NCBI RefSeq assembly: GCF_000425145.1
Contig: NZ_AULF01000024.1
Location: 1-64,000, forward strand
DNA: 64,000 nt
Direction: 5' to 3'
From: Pedobacter glucosidilyticus DSM 23534
GTDB taxonomy: Bacteria; Bacteroidota; Bacteroidia; Sphingobacteriales; Sphingobacteriaceae
The first letter of the stretch is position 1. Every line of letters starts with the position of its first letter. This document shows, one piece after another, positions 14,132-23,915 of the stretch. The notes below the pieces were generated by a model. The model did not search any database. It was not told the origin of the DNA and saw nothing but the letters and a program-made list of their open reading frames with translations. Both the position numbers and the translations under genes were made by a program.

Positions 14132-14731
14132 ATGGTGGCAACTCCTGTAAATGATGATGGTCTTAACAAAGAAATTTTAGATGCTGCTAAGCAACTATTT
14201 TCTAAGTATGGTTTAAAAAAAACCACGATGGAAGATGTTGCCAAAGCTGTTGGTAAAGGAAAAAGTACGCTTTATTACTATTATCCAGGTAAATCAGAAT
14301 TGTTTGAAGCCGTTGTAAATCATGAAATGCAAAATGCTGTAAAACATATTAGACTTGCGGTTAATGCAGAAAGTACAGCTTTAGCCAAATTTCAGGCTTA
14401 TTTAATGTCTAGGCTAAAACTTAAAGAAGAATATGATAATTTAAGCAAAGTGGTTTTTGAAGATGTTTTCGACCATTTTAGAGAAATATTCGGTTTAAAG
14501 CAAGAGTTTGAGCAAATACATATCGATTTTATCAAAGAAATCATCAAAAGTGGTGTGCAGTGTGGCGAGTTTAAAAGTATGAACGATGAAGAAATCACTT
14601 TCTTTGCCAGCTGGACAAATGCAGCCTTTAATGGTTTAGAACTTCCTAATCAATCCTCCGCCTGTTTAACAAGTTCTTCAGAATCTTGTTGTAGGCTCAT
14701 CAACATGATTTTGGGTGGCATCACAAAATAA
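14132..14731 (+). CDS. TetR/AcrR family regulator
   Basis: A 199-aa TetR-type repressor. The N-terminal DNA-binding domain is textbook: ILDAAKQLFSKYGLKKTTME, then DVAKAVGKGKSTLYYYYPGKSELFEAV. The C-terminal effector domain is unassigned. The gene is transcribed away from the beta-barrel gene at 13245-13862, which it could regulate. dnaG follows 66 bases downstream. Effector and targets are not known. Confidence 0.93.
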   Translation: MVATPVNDDGLNKEILDAAKQLFSKYGLKKTTMEDVAKAVGKGKSTLYYYYPGKSELFEAVVNHEMQNAVKHIRLAVNAESTALAKFQAYLMSRLKLKEEYDNLSKVVFEDVFDHFREIFGLKQEFEQIHIDFIKEIIKSGVQCGEFKSMNDEEITFFASWTNAAFNGLELPNQSSACLTSSSESCCRLINMILGGITK

Positions 14732-14797
14732 GCTTTTCCTAATCTTTAAGATTATGATACGCTGCTTCGCAAATTCTCTTAAATTTGTTTTTATCGC

Positions 14798-16732
14798 ATG
14801 ATAAAAAAAGAATCCATTGACCGTGTTTTAGAAACAGCTCGTGTAGAGGAAGTTGTAGGAGATTTTGTGTACCTCAAAAAAAGAGGCACAAGTATGATAG
14901 GGCTTTGTCCGTTCCATGGCGAAAAAACACCTTCTTTTCATGTTTCCCCAGCAAAAGGTATTTATAAGTGTTTTGGATGTGGCGAGGGTGGCGACTCTCT
15001 TCAATTTATCATGAGTCATGAGAAATACTCCTACCCAGAAGCTATAAAATATCTGGCTCGTAAGTATAACATAGAAATTGAAGAAACCGAGGTTACACCA
15101 GAATACCAAGCCGAGGTTGATAGAAAAGAAAGCCTTTACGTTATATCAACTTTTGCAGCTCAGTTTTTTGCAAACAACCTTTGGAATACGGATGAAGGCA
15201 AATCTATCGGCTTAAGCTATTTTAAAGAACGTGGTTTTAGAGAAGAAACGCTCAAAAAATTCGAAATAGGTTACTCTCCCGAGGAATGGTCTGCCTTAAA
15301 TGATAAAGCGCTTTCTGAAGGTTATAAACAAGAATTTTTAGAAGAAACCGGCTTAGTTATTAAAAATGATAAGGGCCGTATTTACGATAGATTCAGAGCT
15401 CGTGTCATTTTCCCTATCCACAACTTTACGGGCCGTATTATAGGTTTCGGCGGCAGAACCTTAAAAACAGACAAGAGCGTTCCTAAATATGTAAACTCGC
15501 CAGAGAGCGATATCTACCATAAATCTAATGTGCTTTATGGGCTTTTTCAAGCTAAAAAAGCTATCCGAGATATGGACAACTGCTTTTTGGTAGAAGGTTA
15601 TGCCGATGTGATGGCCGTTCATCAAGCTGGAGTAGAAAACGTAGTTGCTTCATCAGGAACTTCCCTAACTACCGAGCAGATTAAGCTCATCAGCAGGTTT
15701 ACCAATAGCGTTTGTATTCTTTATGATGGTGATGCGGCAGGTATAAAAGCTTCTTTAAGAGGTTTAGATATGATTTTGGAAGAAGGCCTAGATGTAAAAG
15801 TTGTACTTTTCCCTGATGGCCACGATCCAGATTCTTACATTCAGGCTTATGGTGCTTCGGCTTTTAAAACCCATGTAGAGAAAAATAAGAAAGACTTTAT
15901 TTTCTACAAAACCGAGATTCTTTTACAGGATGCTGCAAATGACCCCATCAAAAAGGCGGGTGTTATTAGAGATGTGGTAGAAAGTATTGCAAAAATTCCT
16001 GATGCTATAAAGGCTTCTGTTTTTTTAAGAGAGTGTAGCAGCCTTTTAAATATGGAAGAGCGTATTTTAATTACCGAGCTTAATAAAATACGTTTAACAA
16101 AAGCTAAGAAAGATAAAAATAATCCGCAAAACCAGCCTTCACCAGAGTTTTCTGATTCAGAGGATGGTCCGCCAGCAGATTTATTTGAAGATAAACCAAG
16201 CCAAACAGATGAACACCAGGAAAAGGAAATCCTAAGGGTGTTGCTTACCTATGGTCATCAATTGGTAAATTGGGATGATATGACAGATACTTACATTGGG
16301 CCATACATCATCACCAATTTAAGCGATGTTAGTTTCCTAAATCCGGTTTACACCCGCATCATTTCTTATTATCATGATGAATTAGAGAAAGGTAAACTCC
16401 CAACAGAGAAAGATTTTATCCAACATCCTGATAAAGAAATATCTAAAACAGCTATTGCTATCATTTCTTCTCCTTATCATTTAAGCGAGAATTGGTACAC
16501 CATGCACAACATCAATGTAAATGATGAAACACAAAACTTAAAATCTACAGTTATGGGAGCTATTTTTCATCTGAAAAAGAAAAAAGTTTCTGCCATGCTT
16601 ATCACCAAGCAAAAGGAATTGCAACAAGAGAAAAACGAAGCTAATGAGATGATTTTAATGAAGGAGTACCTAGATTTAAAAGAAGTAGAAAGGTATATCT
16701 CTCATTATCTGGGTTCTGTAATTATAAAATAG
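14798..16732 (+). CDS. dnaG: DNA primase
   Basis: A 644-aa primase that makes RNA primers at the replication fork. The N-terminal zinc-binding domain carries CPFHGEKTPSFHV and YKCFGCGEGGD (the CHC2 ligands). The catalytic core starts with YFKERGFREETLKKF. The Toprim motifs are NCFLVEGYADVMAVHQAG and ILYDGDAAGIKAS with FPDGHDPDSYI. The C-terminal part after ~420 is charged and binds the helicase. The stop codon overlaps the GTG of yraN by one base. All core residues look intact. Confidence 0.97.
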   Translation: MIKKESIDRVLETARVEEVVGDFVYLKKRGTSMIGLCPFHGEKTPSFHVSPAKGIYKCFGCGEGGDSLQFIMSHEKYSYPEAIKYLARKYNIEIEETEVTPEYQAEVDRKESLYVISTFAAQFFANNLWNTDEGKSIGLSYFKERGFREETLKKFEIGYSPEEWSALNDKALSEGYKQEFLEETGLVIKNDKGRIYDRFRARVIFPIHNFTGRIIGFGGRTLKTDKSVPKYVNSPESDIYHKSNVLYGLFQAKKAIRDMDNCFLVEGYADVMAVHQAGVENVVASSGTSLTTEQIKLISRFTNSVCILYDGDAAGIKASLRGLDMILEEGLDVKVVLFPDGHDPDSYIQAYGASAFKTHVEKNKKDFIFYKTEILLQDAANDPIKKAGVIRDVVESIAKIPDAIKASVFLRECSSLLNMEERILITELNKIRLTKAKKDKNNPQNQPSPEFSDSEDGPPADLFEDKPSQTDEHQEKEILRVLLTYGHQLVNWDDMTDTYIGPYIITNLSDVSFLNPVYTRIISYYHDELEKGKLPTEKDFIQHPDKEISKTAIAIISSPYHLSENWYTMHNINVNDETQNLKSTVMGAIFHLKKKKVSAMLITKQKELQQEKNEANEMILMKEYLDLKEVERYISHYLGSVIIK

Positions 16733-17100
16733 TGGCACAACACAATACCTTAGGAAAAAATGGCGAACAAATAGCCAAAGATTTTCTAGAACAGCAGGGC
16801 TTTGAAATATTAGACGAGAATTGGTGTTTTGGCAAAGCCGAGGTTGATTTGATAGCTTTTAAGCACAAAACCATCATTTTTATAGAAGTTAAAACACGCT
16901 CAGGAAGTGCTTTTGGCCAGCCAGAGGATTTTGTGGATGTAAAAAAGCAGCGACTTTTAACAGATGCTGCCGAAGAATACGTTTATTTGATGAATCATCA
17001 AGGAGAAATAAGGTTTGATATTATCTCCATTTTATTTGATAAAAAATTAGAAAAATACACTTTAAAACATATTGAAGATGCTTTTTGGAATTATGAATAA
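16732..17100 (+). CDS. yraN: UPF0102/YraN family endonuclease-like protein
   Basis: A 122-aa protein of the YraN family with a restriction-endonuclease-like fold. The nuclease motif is seen as NWCFGKAEVDLIAFKHKTIIFIEVKTRSG (E, D, E-x-K). It starts at GTG 16732, which overlaps the dnaG stop, so it is translationally coupled. The molecular role is not settled; homologues are often close to DNA replication or repair genes. Confidence 0.92.
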   Translation: MAQHNTLGKNGEQIAKDFLEQQGFEILDENWCFGKAEVDLIAFKHKTIIFIEVKTRSGSAFGQPEDFVDVKKQRLLTDAAEEYVYLMNHQGEIRFDIISILFDKKLEKYTLKHIEDAFWNYE

Positions 17101-18139
17101 ATATTTGGTTACTGTTTTTAGTTTCCTGATGTTGATTTTATCTTGTAATCAAGGTAAAAAAACTGGTCAGGAAGAAATAGCTTTACTATTTCCAGAAAGC
17201 GGCAGCTTAATTAAAGCTGGCGAACCTCTTAAATTAAGTTTGATGTTAAGCAGCAAGCTTCCAGATTCTGTACAATATTTTATTGATGATAAACTGGTAG
17301 CATCAGCAAAAGATACCGCTACCCAAATGATAGACACCAAAGAAATGCCTTTGGGTATCAGGCTCATCCAAGCTAAATTGTATATTGGTGCCGATGTGCA
17401 GGAGCTGAGTACCAATGTAGTTTTGGTATCGTCCAAAACTCCGGAACAATATGGCTTTAAAATCATCAACACCTATAAACACGATGTTTCTTCTTACACC
17501 CAAGGCTTAGAATATCATGATGGTTTCTTTTATGAAAGTGATGGCGAGTATGGCGCTTCTAGTCTTAGAAAAACCACCGTTGAAGGTAAAGTGCTACAAC
17601 AACAAGATATAGCTCAGCAATATTTTGCCGAAGGGATGACGGTTATTGGTGATAAAATTATTCAGCTTACTTATAAAGAGCGAGTTATTTTAGAATATGA
17701 TAAAAATACTTTCAACTTATTAAGAACTTTACCTTACAACCACGCTGCTGAAGGTTGGGGCTTAGCTTATGATGGCGCAACCATTTACAATACCGATGGA
17801 AGTAATAAAATTTATAAGCTAAACAAAGAAAGCTATCAGCCAGAAGGTTATATAGAAGTTTATGATGATAAAGGCCCAGTTACCCAACTGAACGAGTTAG
17901 AATGGATAGATGGTAAACTGTTTGCCAATATTTATACATCAGATTTAATAGCCATCATCAACCCACAAACCGGAGAGGTAGAAGCTTATATCAATTTGAT
18001 AGGTTTAAATAAAGAGCAAGTAGAAGATCAAGACCAAGATGTTTTAAACGGTATTGCTTGGGATGCTAAAGGCAAAAGGTTATTTGTAACCGGTAAAAAA
18101 TGGCCTAAATTGTATCAGATAGAAATGGTAAAGAGATAA
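17093..18139 (+). CDS. Glutaminyl-peptide cyclotransferase-like lipoprotein
   Basis: The enzyme forms N-terminal pyroglutamate from glutamine. I choose ATG 17093, which gives a lipoprotein signal (MNKYLVTVFSFLMLILSCNQ, lipobox LILSC). The upstream frame from 17072 would spoil the signal. The C-terminal 250 residues form the plant/bacterial type five-bladed propeller with SYTQGLEY, AEGWGLAYDG, QLNELEWIDG and VLNGIAWDAKGKRLFVTGK. An N-terminal Ig-like segment of ~110 residues precedes it. It overlaps the yraN end by 8 bases. Expected location is the outer membrane or periplasm. Confidence 0.9.
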   Translation: MNKYLVTVFSFLMLILSCNQGKKTGQEEIALLFPESGSLIKAGEPLKLSLMLSSKLPDSVQYFIDDKLVASAKDTATQMIDTKEMPLGIRLIQAKLYIGADVQELSTNVVLVSSKTPEQYGFKIINTYKHDVSSYTQGLEYHDGFFYESDGEYGASSLRKTTVEGKVLQQQDIAQQYFAEGMTVIGDKIIQLTYKERVILEYDKNTFNLLRTLPYNHAAEGWGLAYDGATIYNTDGSNKIYKLNKESYQPEGYIEVYDDKGPVTQLNELEWIDGKLFANIYTSDLIAIINPQTGEVEAYINLIGLNKEQVEDQDQDVLNGIAWDAKGKRLFVTGKKWPKLYQIEMVKR

Positions 18140-18186
18140 TTACAAAACCGCTTTACCCAACATATTGTTGAACCATAAAATTTTAA

Positions 18187-19380
18187 ATGATGTATGAAAC
18201 TTTAAAACCTGTTTTAACGCAAGAATTACAGGATATAAAAGATGCGGGTTTATATAAAAACGAACGTGTTATTGTTACCCCACAATCGGCAGATATTACT
18301 GTAACAGGCGGCCAAGAAGTAATTAATTTTTGTGCTAATAACTATTTAGGCTTATCTAACCATCCGGTGGTTTTAGAAGCAGCAAAAAAGGCTATTGATA
18401 CCCATGGTTTTGGTTTATCATCGGTACGTTTTATTTGCGGTACCCAAGACATCCATAAAGAATTGGAGCAAAAAATATCTGAGTTTTTAGGTACAGAAGA
18501 TACTATTTTGTATGCTGCCGCTTTTGATGCTAATGGGGGTGTTTTTGAACCTTTATTTGATGAAAGAGATGCTATCATTTCTGATGAGTTAAACCATGCT
18601 TCTATTATTGATGGTATTAGGTTGTGTAAAGCACAACGTCATCGTTACAAGCATGATGACATGGCCGATTTGGAAGCTCAATTACAAGCTACACAACATT
18701 TAAGACATCGTATTATTGTTACTGATGGTGTTTTCTCTATGGATGGAACCATCGCCCAGTTAGATAAAATTTGTGATTTAGCTGATCAATACAAGGCTTT
18801 AGTGATGATAGATGAATGTCATAGCTCTGGTTTTATGGGTAAAACCGGAAGAGGTACTCATGAGCATCATGGTGTTATGGGTAGGGTAGATATCATAACA
18901 GGTACTTTAGGAAAAGCTTTAGGTGGCGCTTCTGGCGGATTTACCTCTGGTCCTAAAGAAGTTATAGCATTGCTAAGACAAAGATCAAGACCATATTTAT
19001 TCTCCAATACCTTAGCTCCCGCTATTGTGGGCGCTTCTATCGCAGTATTAGATATGTTAAAAGAAAGTACCGCTTTAAAAGATAAATTGGCAGAAAATAC
19101 CGCTTATTTTAGAGCAGAAATGACCAAAGCAGGTTTCGATATTAAGCAAGGTACACACCCCATTGTTCCGGTGATGTTGTATGATGCGCCTTTGGCTCAG
19201 CAATTTGCTTCCAGAATGTTAGAAGAAGGTATTTATGTTATTGGTTTTTACTATCCTGTAGTAGCAAAAGGTAGGGCAAGAATAAGAGTGCAAATGTCTG
19301 CCGCACATGACCGCTATCACATAGATAAATGTATTGCAGCTTTCAAAAAAGTAGGTAAAGAATTGGGTGTGATTGAGTAG
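18187..19380 (+). CDS. kbl: Glycine C-acetyltransferase (2-amino-3-ketobutyrate CoA ligase)
   Basis: A 397-aa PLP enzyme of the alpha-oxoamine synthase family. The motifs are [14 protein letters not shown] at the start, [20 protein letters not shown] and the PLP-lysine motif [14 protein letters not shown]. Length and sequence fit Kbl, which cleaves 2-amino-3-ketobutyrate in threonine degradation. No threonine dehydrogenase gene is adjacent, so the partner must be elsewhere. 8-amino-7-oxononanoate synthase is the main alternative but is less like it. Confidence 0.93.
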   Translation: MMYETLKPVLTQELQDIKDAGLYKNERVIVTPQSADITVTGGQEVINFCANNYLGLSNHPVVLEAAKKAIDTHGFGLSSVRFICGTQDIHKELEQKISEFLGTEDTILYAAAFDANGGVFEPLFDERDAIISDELNHASIIDGIRLCKAQRHRYKHDDMADLEAQLQATQHLRHRIIVTDGVFSMDGTIAQLDKICDLADQYKALVMIDECHSSGFMGKTGRGTHEHHGVMGRVDIITGTLGKALGGASGGFTSGPKEVIALLRQRSRPYLFSNTLAPAIVGASIAVLDMLKESTALKDKLAENTAYFRAEMTKAGFDIKQGTHPIVPVMLYDAPLAQQFASRMLEEGIYVIGFYYPVVAKGRARIRVQMSAAHDRYHIDKCIAAFKKVGKELGVIE

Positions 19381-19670
19381 TTAGGTGTTGACTTTCCATG
19401 TGTAATGTTTTAATAGTTAACTATAAATGAGTTCTCTAGGTAATACGGTAATCGAGCCTGAGCATTAACAACCGTTTACGCTTAATTCCGCCTTGGCGGT
19501 TGCGGTATATACAAAACTAACCTTAGCAGAATCTTTAGAAGCAAGCGGCGCAGCGGAGAGTTTTTGGGCACTTTTTGCGGAAAAAAGTGACTTGACATGG
19601 CCGGTCAAGAGGCCAGAAAGCCTGTGCGTGAACGCCTAGTTTTTAATATATTATAAATGGCAATATAATA
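19381..19670. other. Gene-free region with decayed repeat fragments
   Basis: No coding sequence is supported. Around 19555-19590 the sequence TTTTTGGGCACTTTTTGCGG and the following AAAAAAGTGAC resemble a dispersed repeat seen in many Bacteroidetes intergenic regions. CTTGACATGGCCGGTCAAG (19592-19610) is a near-perfect dyad. The GC content is higher than in flanking DNA between about 19480 and 19640. Confidence 0.4.
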
Positions 19671-19704
19671 GCAGAGTCGAATGATAATAGGAATTCGACT
19701 CTGC
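19671..19704. terminator. 12-bp-stem hairpin between convergent genes
   Basis: GCAGAGTCGAAT (19671-19682) and ATTCGACTCTGC (19693-19704) are perfect inverted repeats around a 10-base loop. The location between kbl and the convergent AraC gene suits a terminator, though the T-runs are short. The arm also contains the AGTCGAA core of the intergenic repeat family. Confidence 0.6.
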
Positions 19705-19723
19705 TTATCCAGATAAAAAACAT

Positions 19724-20608
19724 TTAATCCCCCACTTTAAACTTATAAACCTTCACATAAGTAGTTGGCGACATCCCCGTAACTTTTTTAAAAACCCTAT
19801 TAAAAGTAATGGTACTATTAAAACCTGTGGCATAAGCTATGGCTGATATAGATTCAGAATCGCCATGTAAAATTCTTCTACAAGCCTCATTAATTCTTAT
19901 CTCGTTTAAAAAATTGAGGTATGTTTTCCGAGTATGTTTCTTAAAATATTTACAGAAGGCATAAGTACTTAAATGTACCACGGCAGCAATTTTTTTGAGG
20001 GTGATATCTTCAGCATAATTCTCTAAAGTGTATTGATAAATATCGTTCATGCGCATCCCCTCAGATTCTGAGAAAGACTTCTTAGAAAATCCGGTAGATA
20101 AAGAACGCCAATCTTTAACCTCTTTAGAAAAATAATCAAGCAATTGCAAGAAGCTGATGAGCCTATTAAAACCACTAGCTTTGCTAATTTTGATAATCTC
20201 CTTTGCCGTTTTTTGATAATAATTTGAAGGCAATTGCAAGCTACTATCTGTAAGTTTTAAAAATTGATGAATAGCTACAAACTCAGGCATAGCATTTAAG
20301 GGAGCTAATAGCTGCTGTGCATCAAAAAAAATATGGATAGCATGGATATTATTCTTATTAGGCAGTTTTAGATACTTAGCGTCTCCCTTTAATAAATGCG
20401 GTTGATTGGCGCCTAAAATGTAAATATCACCAGCTTTAAAAGGCTGAGTAAAATTACCAGCAATCAATGTCCCTTCACCTTTTAAAATTAAGCTTATTTG
20501 CACTTCTTTATGTCTGTGCAAATAATGATAAAAATTAGGGAGTATATCTTCTTGAATAACAACAGAATCGCTCTTGTCTACAGGTACGGTAAATTGTATA
20601 ACTTTCAT
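19724..20608 (-). CDS. AraC family transcriptional regulator
   Basis: A 294-aa protein with an N-terminal cupin sensor (HYLHRHKEVQISLILKGEGT, FKAGDIYILGANQPHLL) and a C-terminal double HTH (ITLKKIAAVVHLSTYAFCKY and ISAIAYATGFNSTITFNRVF, then KKVTGMSPTTYVK). All AraC hallmarks are present. It follows the proline dehydrogenase gene on the same strand after 55 bases, so it may be co-transcribed and could regulate proline use. The ligand is unknown. Confidence 0.93.
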   Translation of the reverse strand: MKVIQFTVPVDKSDSVVIQEDILPNFYHYLHRHKEVQISLILKGEGTLIAGNFTQPFKAGDIYILGANQPHLLKGDAKYLKLPNKNNIHAIHIFFDAQQLLAPLNAMPEFVAIHQFLKLTDSSLQLPSNYYQKTAKEIIKISKASGFNRLISFLQLLDYFSKEVKDWRSLSTGFSKKSFSESEGMRMNDIYQYTLENYAEDITLKKIAAVVHLSTYAFCKYFKKHTRKTYLNFLNEIRINEACRRILHGDSESISAIAYATGFNSTITFNRVFKKVTGMSPTTYVKVYKFKVGD

Positions 20609-20663
20609 CTAAAATTGCTAAATGCAATTTAAAATTAGCTAAAAAAAGAGCAATATCTGATAG

Positions 20664-21872
20664 TTAAGCTTTTCTTCTTTTAATTTCTTGTTCTATAAGT
20701 TGTAGTTCTCTACTGGTTTGCCCTGCTACAGAGGTATTTTCTTCTGCCCTTCTCATCAAATAAGGCACAACATCATCAATAGGGCCATAAGGTAAATATT
20801 TACTGGTTGCGTATCCGGCTTTAGCCAAATTAAAAGTAATATGGTCGCTCATGCCATAAAGCTGCGAGAAATGAATATGCGGATGTTGCTGAGGGAAACC
20901 GTATTGAGCTAAAAGTTCGGTAGCGTAACTGTTGCTTTCTTCGTTATGGCTAGCAACAATCAGGTGTACTTTCTCCAAATTAGCAATTGCATAAGCTAAA
21001 CCTTTATTAAAAGCATCGTCGGTAGATTGTTTTGTTGGGTGAATAGGGGAGAGATAATCGTATTCCTGAGCTCTTAAACGTTCTTTTTCCATATAAGCAC
21101 CACGCACCATTTTTATACCTACTGTAAAAGAGTGTTCTTGTGCTAAGCGGATACTTTCTTGTAATAAATCAAAGGCTGCTGTACGGTAAAACTGTATCGT
21201 ATTAAAAATAACAGCTTGCTCTTGGTTATAAAGTTTTGCAAAATGGAAAGTTAAGGCATCAATGGTATCTTGAATCCAAGTTTCTTCAGCGTCAACTAAA
21301 ACTCCAATATGTTGTTGTTTAGCGGCTTCTACAATAGTAGTAATTTTAGCTAAAAGTAGTTGAAGTTCTTTTTGCTCTGCTGATGTTAGAGCCTTCGGGT
21401 TAGGTAATGTAAATGGATGCTGTTTAATGATGATGTTTAACTTCTCTAAAAAGCTAAAACGAGCTAAGCCTGTTACTTTGATACTGATAAAAGGAGCAGA
21501 TGATTGTGCACCAGCATAATGAATAAGAGAGATAAACTCCGCACAAGTTTTGGTGAAGCTTTCTTCATTTTCTTTCCCTTCGGCACCATAATCTAAAATT
21601 GCCTTTACCTGATATTGATCTAGCGTTTTTAATACCTTTTTAGTTTCTTCCAAACTCTCGCCACCTATAAATATTTTAAAAATAGTATTGCGTAAAAGAC
21701 TTTTTATAGGAAACTTCCACTTAAGAGCTAAAGGCGTTAATTTGGTTCCAATTCTTACTAACCATTGGAATTTCATTAAAGAGAAAACAAAATGCGCTTG
21801 GGCCAATTCTTTGTCTGTTTTGTGCGAAAAGGCAATGGCTGTATCGTTAAAAGAAACCTTCTTATTCATCAT
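20664..21872 (-). CDS. Proline dehydrogenase
   Basis: A 402-aa FAD enzyme that oxidises proline to pyrroline-5-carboxylate. The TIM-barrel signatures are SIKVTGLARFS, GVLVDAEETWIQ, VGIKMVRGAYMEKER and the end YLPYGPIDDVVPYLMRRAEE. It is the single-function type, not the PutA fusion. It is divergent from pruA, the next enzyme of the pathway, with 215 bases between them. The first 15 residues are variable; the second Met could also start. Confidence 0.93.
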   Translation of the reverse strand: MMNKKVSFNDTAIAFSHKTDKELAQAHFVFSLMKFQWLVRIGTKLTPLALKWKFPIKSLLRNTIFKIFIGGESLEETKKVLKTLDQYQVKAILDYGAEGKENEESFTKTCAEFISLIHYAGAQSSAPFISIKVTGLARFSFLEKLNIIIKQHPFTLPNPKALTSAEQKELQLLLAKITTIVEAAKQQHIGVLVDAEETWIQDTIDALTFHFAKLYNQEQAVIFNTIQFYRTAAFDLLQESIRLAQEHSFTVGIKMVRGAYMEKERLRAQEYDYLSPIHPTKQSTDDAFNKGLAYAIANLEKVHLIVASHNEESNSYATELLAQYGFPQQHPHIHFSQLYGMSDHITFNLAKAGYATSKYLPYGPIDDVVPYLMRRAEENTSVAGQTSRELQLIEQEIKRRKA

Positions 21873-22087
21873 CTATTTTATAATATATCAAAAATAATAA
21901 GCAAACATTTATTTGCCTTGTTTTGGCAATTTTAGACTATTAATGGACAATTTTTGTTATATCTAAATCCTGTATTAGCACTTACTTTGTTAAACAAAAA
22001 CTAGGCTATTTGTTTTAAAAGGCTTGTTTTATTTAGAGATAAAAACGTTAGGTATACATTTTGCGTGTTACTTATAAATATCAAGAA

Positions 22088-23716
22088 ATGTTGAAAGGAT
22101 TTTTTAATATACCAGTTTCCATTAATGAACCTGTTTTGCAATACGCAAAGGGAAGTAAAGAGCGTAATTTACTTAAAGACGCTTTAGAAAAGGTATATGC
22201 CACAACGCTTGATATACCGATGTTTGTTGGTGCCGAGGAAGTTAGAACTGGCGATACAGGAAGTATTCGTCCGCCTCATGCGCACCAGAAAGTAATCGCA
22301 AATTTCCATAAAGGAGATAAAAGCCATGTAGAGAAAGCAATTTCTGAAGCTTTAAAAGCTAAAGAAAATTGGGAAAACATGTCTTGGGAACATCGGGCAG
22401 CTATATTTTTAAAAGCAGCTGATTTAATTGCTGGAAAATATAGATATGATTTAAATGCAGCAACCATGGCGGGGCAATCTAAAAATGCTTATCAAGCAGA
22501 AATAGATTCGGCTTGCGAGTTGATAGATTTTTTACGTTTCAATGTAAAATACATGACGGAGATTTATCAGCAGCAGCCACCAGTATCTCCGGCAGGCAGC
22601 TGGAACCGGGTAGAGCAACGCCCTTTAGAAGGATTTGTATTTGCCTTAACGCCATTTAATTTTACCGCCATTGCTGGAAATTTACCAGCTTCGGTAGCTT
22701 TAATGGGTAATGTAGTGGTTTGGAAACCAGCCGATACACAAATTTATGCAGCACAATTAATCATGCGTATTTTCTTAGAAGCAGGTTTACCCGCTGGTGT
22801 TATCAATTTAATTTATGGCGATGGCCCAAATATAGGAGAGGTTATTTTTAAACATCCAGATTTTGCTGGGATACATTTTACAGGCTCAACCAAAGTTTTT
22901 CAAGAAATATGGAAAACCATTGGAGAAAACATTCATCTCTACAAAACTTACCCGCGTATTGTTGGCGAAACAGGAGGTAAAGATTTTATTCTGGTACATG
23001 CTAGTGCTGATGTTAAAGCAGCATCAACAGCTATTGCCAGAGGAGCGTTTGAATATCAGGGGCAAAAATGTTCAGCGGCTTCAAGAGTTTATGTCTCTAA
23101 ATCAGTTTGGCCAGCGTTAAAAGAGTTCTTATTGAAAGATGTAGTTAGTTTTAAGATGGGCCCAGTAGAAGATTTTAGCAATTTCATAAATGCAGTTATT
23201 GATGAAAAATCTTTTGATAAACTAGCCAAAGCTATAGACGATGCTAAGCAAGCCGATGGTGTAGAAATTATTGCTGGCGGTCATTACGATAAATCTGTTG
23301 GGTATTTTATTGAACCTACGATTCTAGTAACAAAGGACCCTCATTATAGCAGCATGAGCGAGGAATTATTTGGCCCTGTTTTAACCATTTATGTTTTTGA
23401 CGATGAGCAATTTGATGAAACTTTAGATTTGATAGATCAAACATCAGCTTACGCTTTAACAGGTGCTATTTTAGCTAATGATAGATATGTAATAGAAAAG
23501 GCAGCCTATAAATTGAGAAATGCAGCAGGTAATTTTTATATCAATGATAAGTGTACAGGTGCAGTAGTAGGGCAGCAGCCTTTTGGCGGAGCCAGAGCTT
23601 CTGGTACCAATGATAAAGCCGGCTCTATGATTAATTTATTAAGATGGGTTTCCCCAAGAACAATAAAAGAGACTTTTAATCCGCCTACGGATTATAGATA
23701 TCCATTTATGGAGTAA
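22088..23716 (+). CDS. pruA: L-glutamate gamma-semialdehyde dehydrogenase
   Basis: The enzyme oxidises glutamate semialdehyde to glutamate, the second step of proline degradation. It is an ALDH4-type protein. The catalytic Glu is in VGETGGKDF and the catalytic Cys in YQGQKCSAASRV; the NAD-binding HFTGSTKVF is present. I choose ATG 22088 (542 aa) rather than TTG 22061 because the family starts just before KGFFNIPVSINEPV. It is divergent from proline dehydrogenase. TTAAACAAA (21990) and TTTGTTTTAA (22009) lie upstream and resemble the boxes described for the light genes, perhaps by chance. Confidence 0.95.
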   Translation: MLKGFFNIPVSINEPVLQYAKGSKERNLLKDALEKVYATTLDIPMFVGAEEVRTGDTGSIRPPHAHQKVIANFHKGDKSHVEKAISEALKAKENWENMSWEHRAAIFLKAADLIAGKYRYDLNAATMAGQSKNAYQAEIDSACELIDFLRFNVKYMTEIYQQQPPVSPAGSWNRVEQRPLEGFVFALTPFNFTAIAGNLPASVALMGNVVVWKPADTQIYAAQLIMRIFLEAGLPAGVINLIYGDGPNIGEVIFKHPDFAGIHFTGSTKVFQEIWKTIGENIHLYKTYPRIVGETGGKDFILVHASADVKAASTAIARGAFEYQGQKCSAASRVYVSKSVWPALKEFLLKDVVSFKMGPVEDFSNFINAVIDEKSFDKLAKAIDDAKQADGVEIIAGGHYDKSVGYFIEPTILVTKDPHYSSMSEELFGPVLTIYVFDDEQFDETLDLIDQTSAYALTGAILANDRYVIEKAAYKLRNAAGNFYINDKCTGAVVGQQPFGGARASGTNDKAGSMINLLRWVSPRTIKETFNPPTDYRYPFME

Positions 23717-23756
23717 AGAATTCATTGTTTAAGTGAATATGTTTAGGTTTAAGTTT

Positions 23757-23788
23757 AGCTGTCCCCATCATGGAGACAGCTTTTTTTA
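23757..23788 (+). terminator. Terminator of pruA
   Basis: AGCTGTC (23757-23763) pairs with GACAGCT (23775-23781), with an inner CCAT/ATGG stem and then a run of seven T. A strong rho-independent terminator 40 bases after the pruA stop. Confidence 0.88.
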
Positions 23789-23862
23789 TGTTCTTTTATA
23801 TAAGTTTTGAGTCTATCGTTAATCATAGCAATATCTACCATAATAACTTGCACTAAATTAAT

Positions 23863-23915
23863 TTTGTCTAATGGTAGAATGATTTTATTTTTGATACTAT
23901 CAAATGATACTATCA
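23863..23915 (+). promoter_or_regulatory. Promoter and tandem TGATACTATCAA operators of the fic gene
   Basis: TTTG (23863-23866) and TATTTTTG (23886-23893) are 19 bases apart, an exact match to the Bacteroidetes promoter. The palindrome TTGATACTATCAA (23891-23903) and a second copy TGATACTATCA (23905-23915) run from the -7 box into the start codon. A repressor bound here would block both transcription start and translation start. Confidence 0.7.
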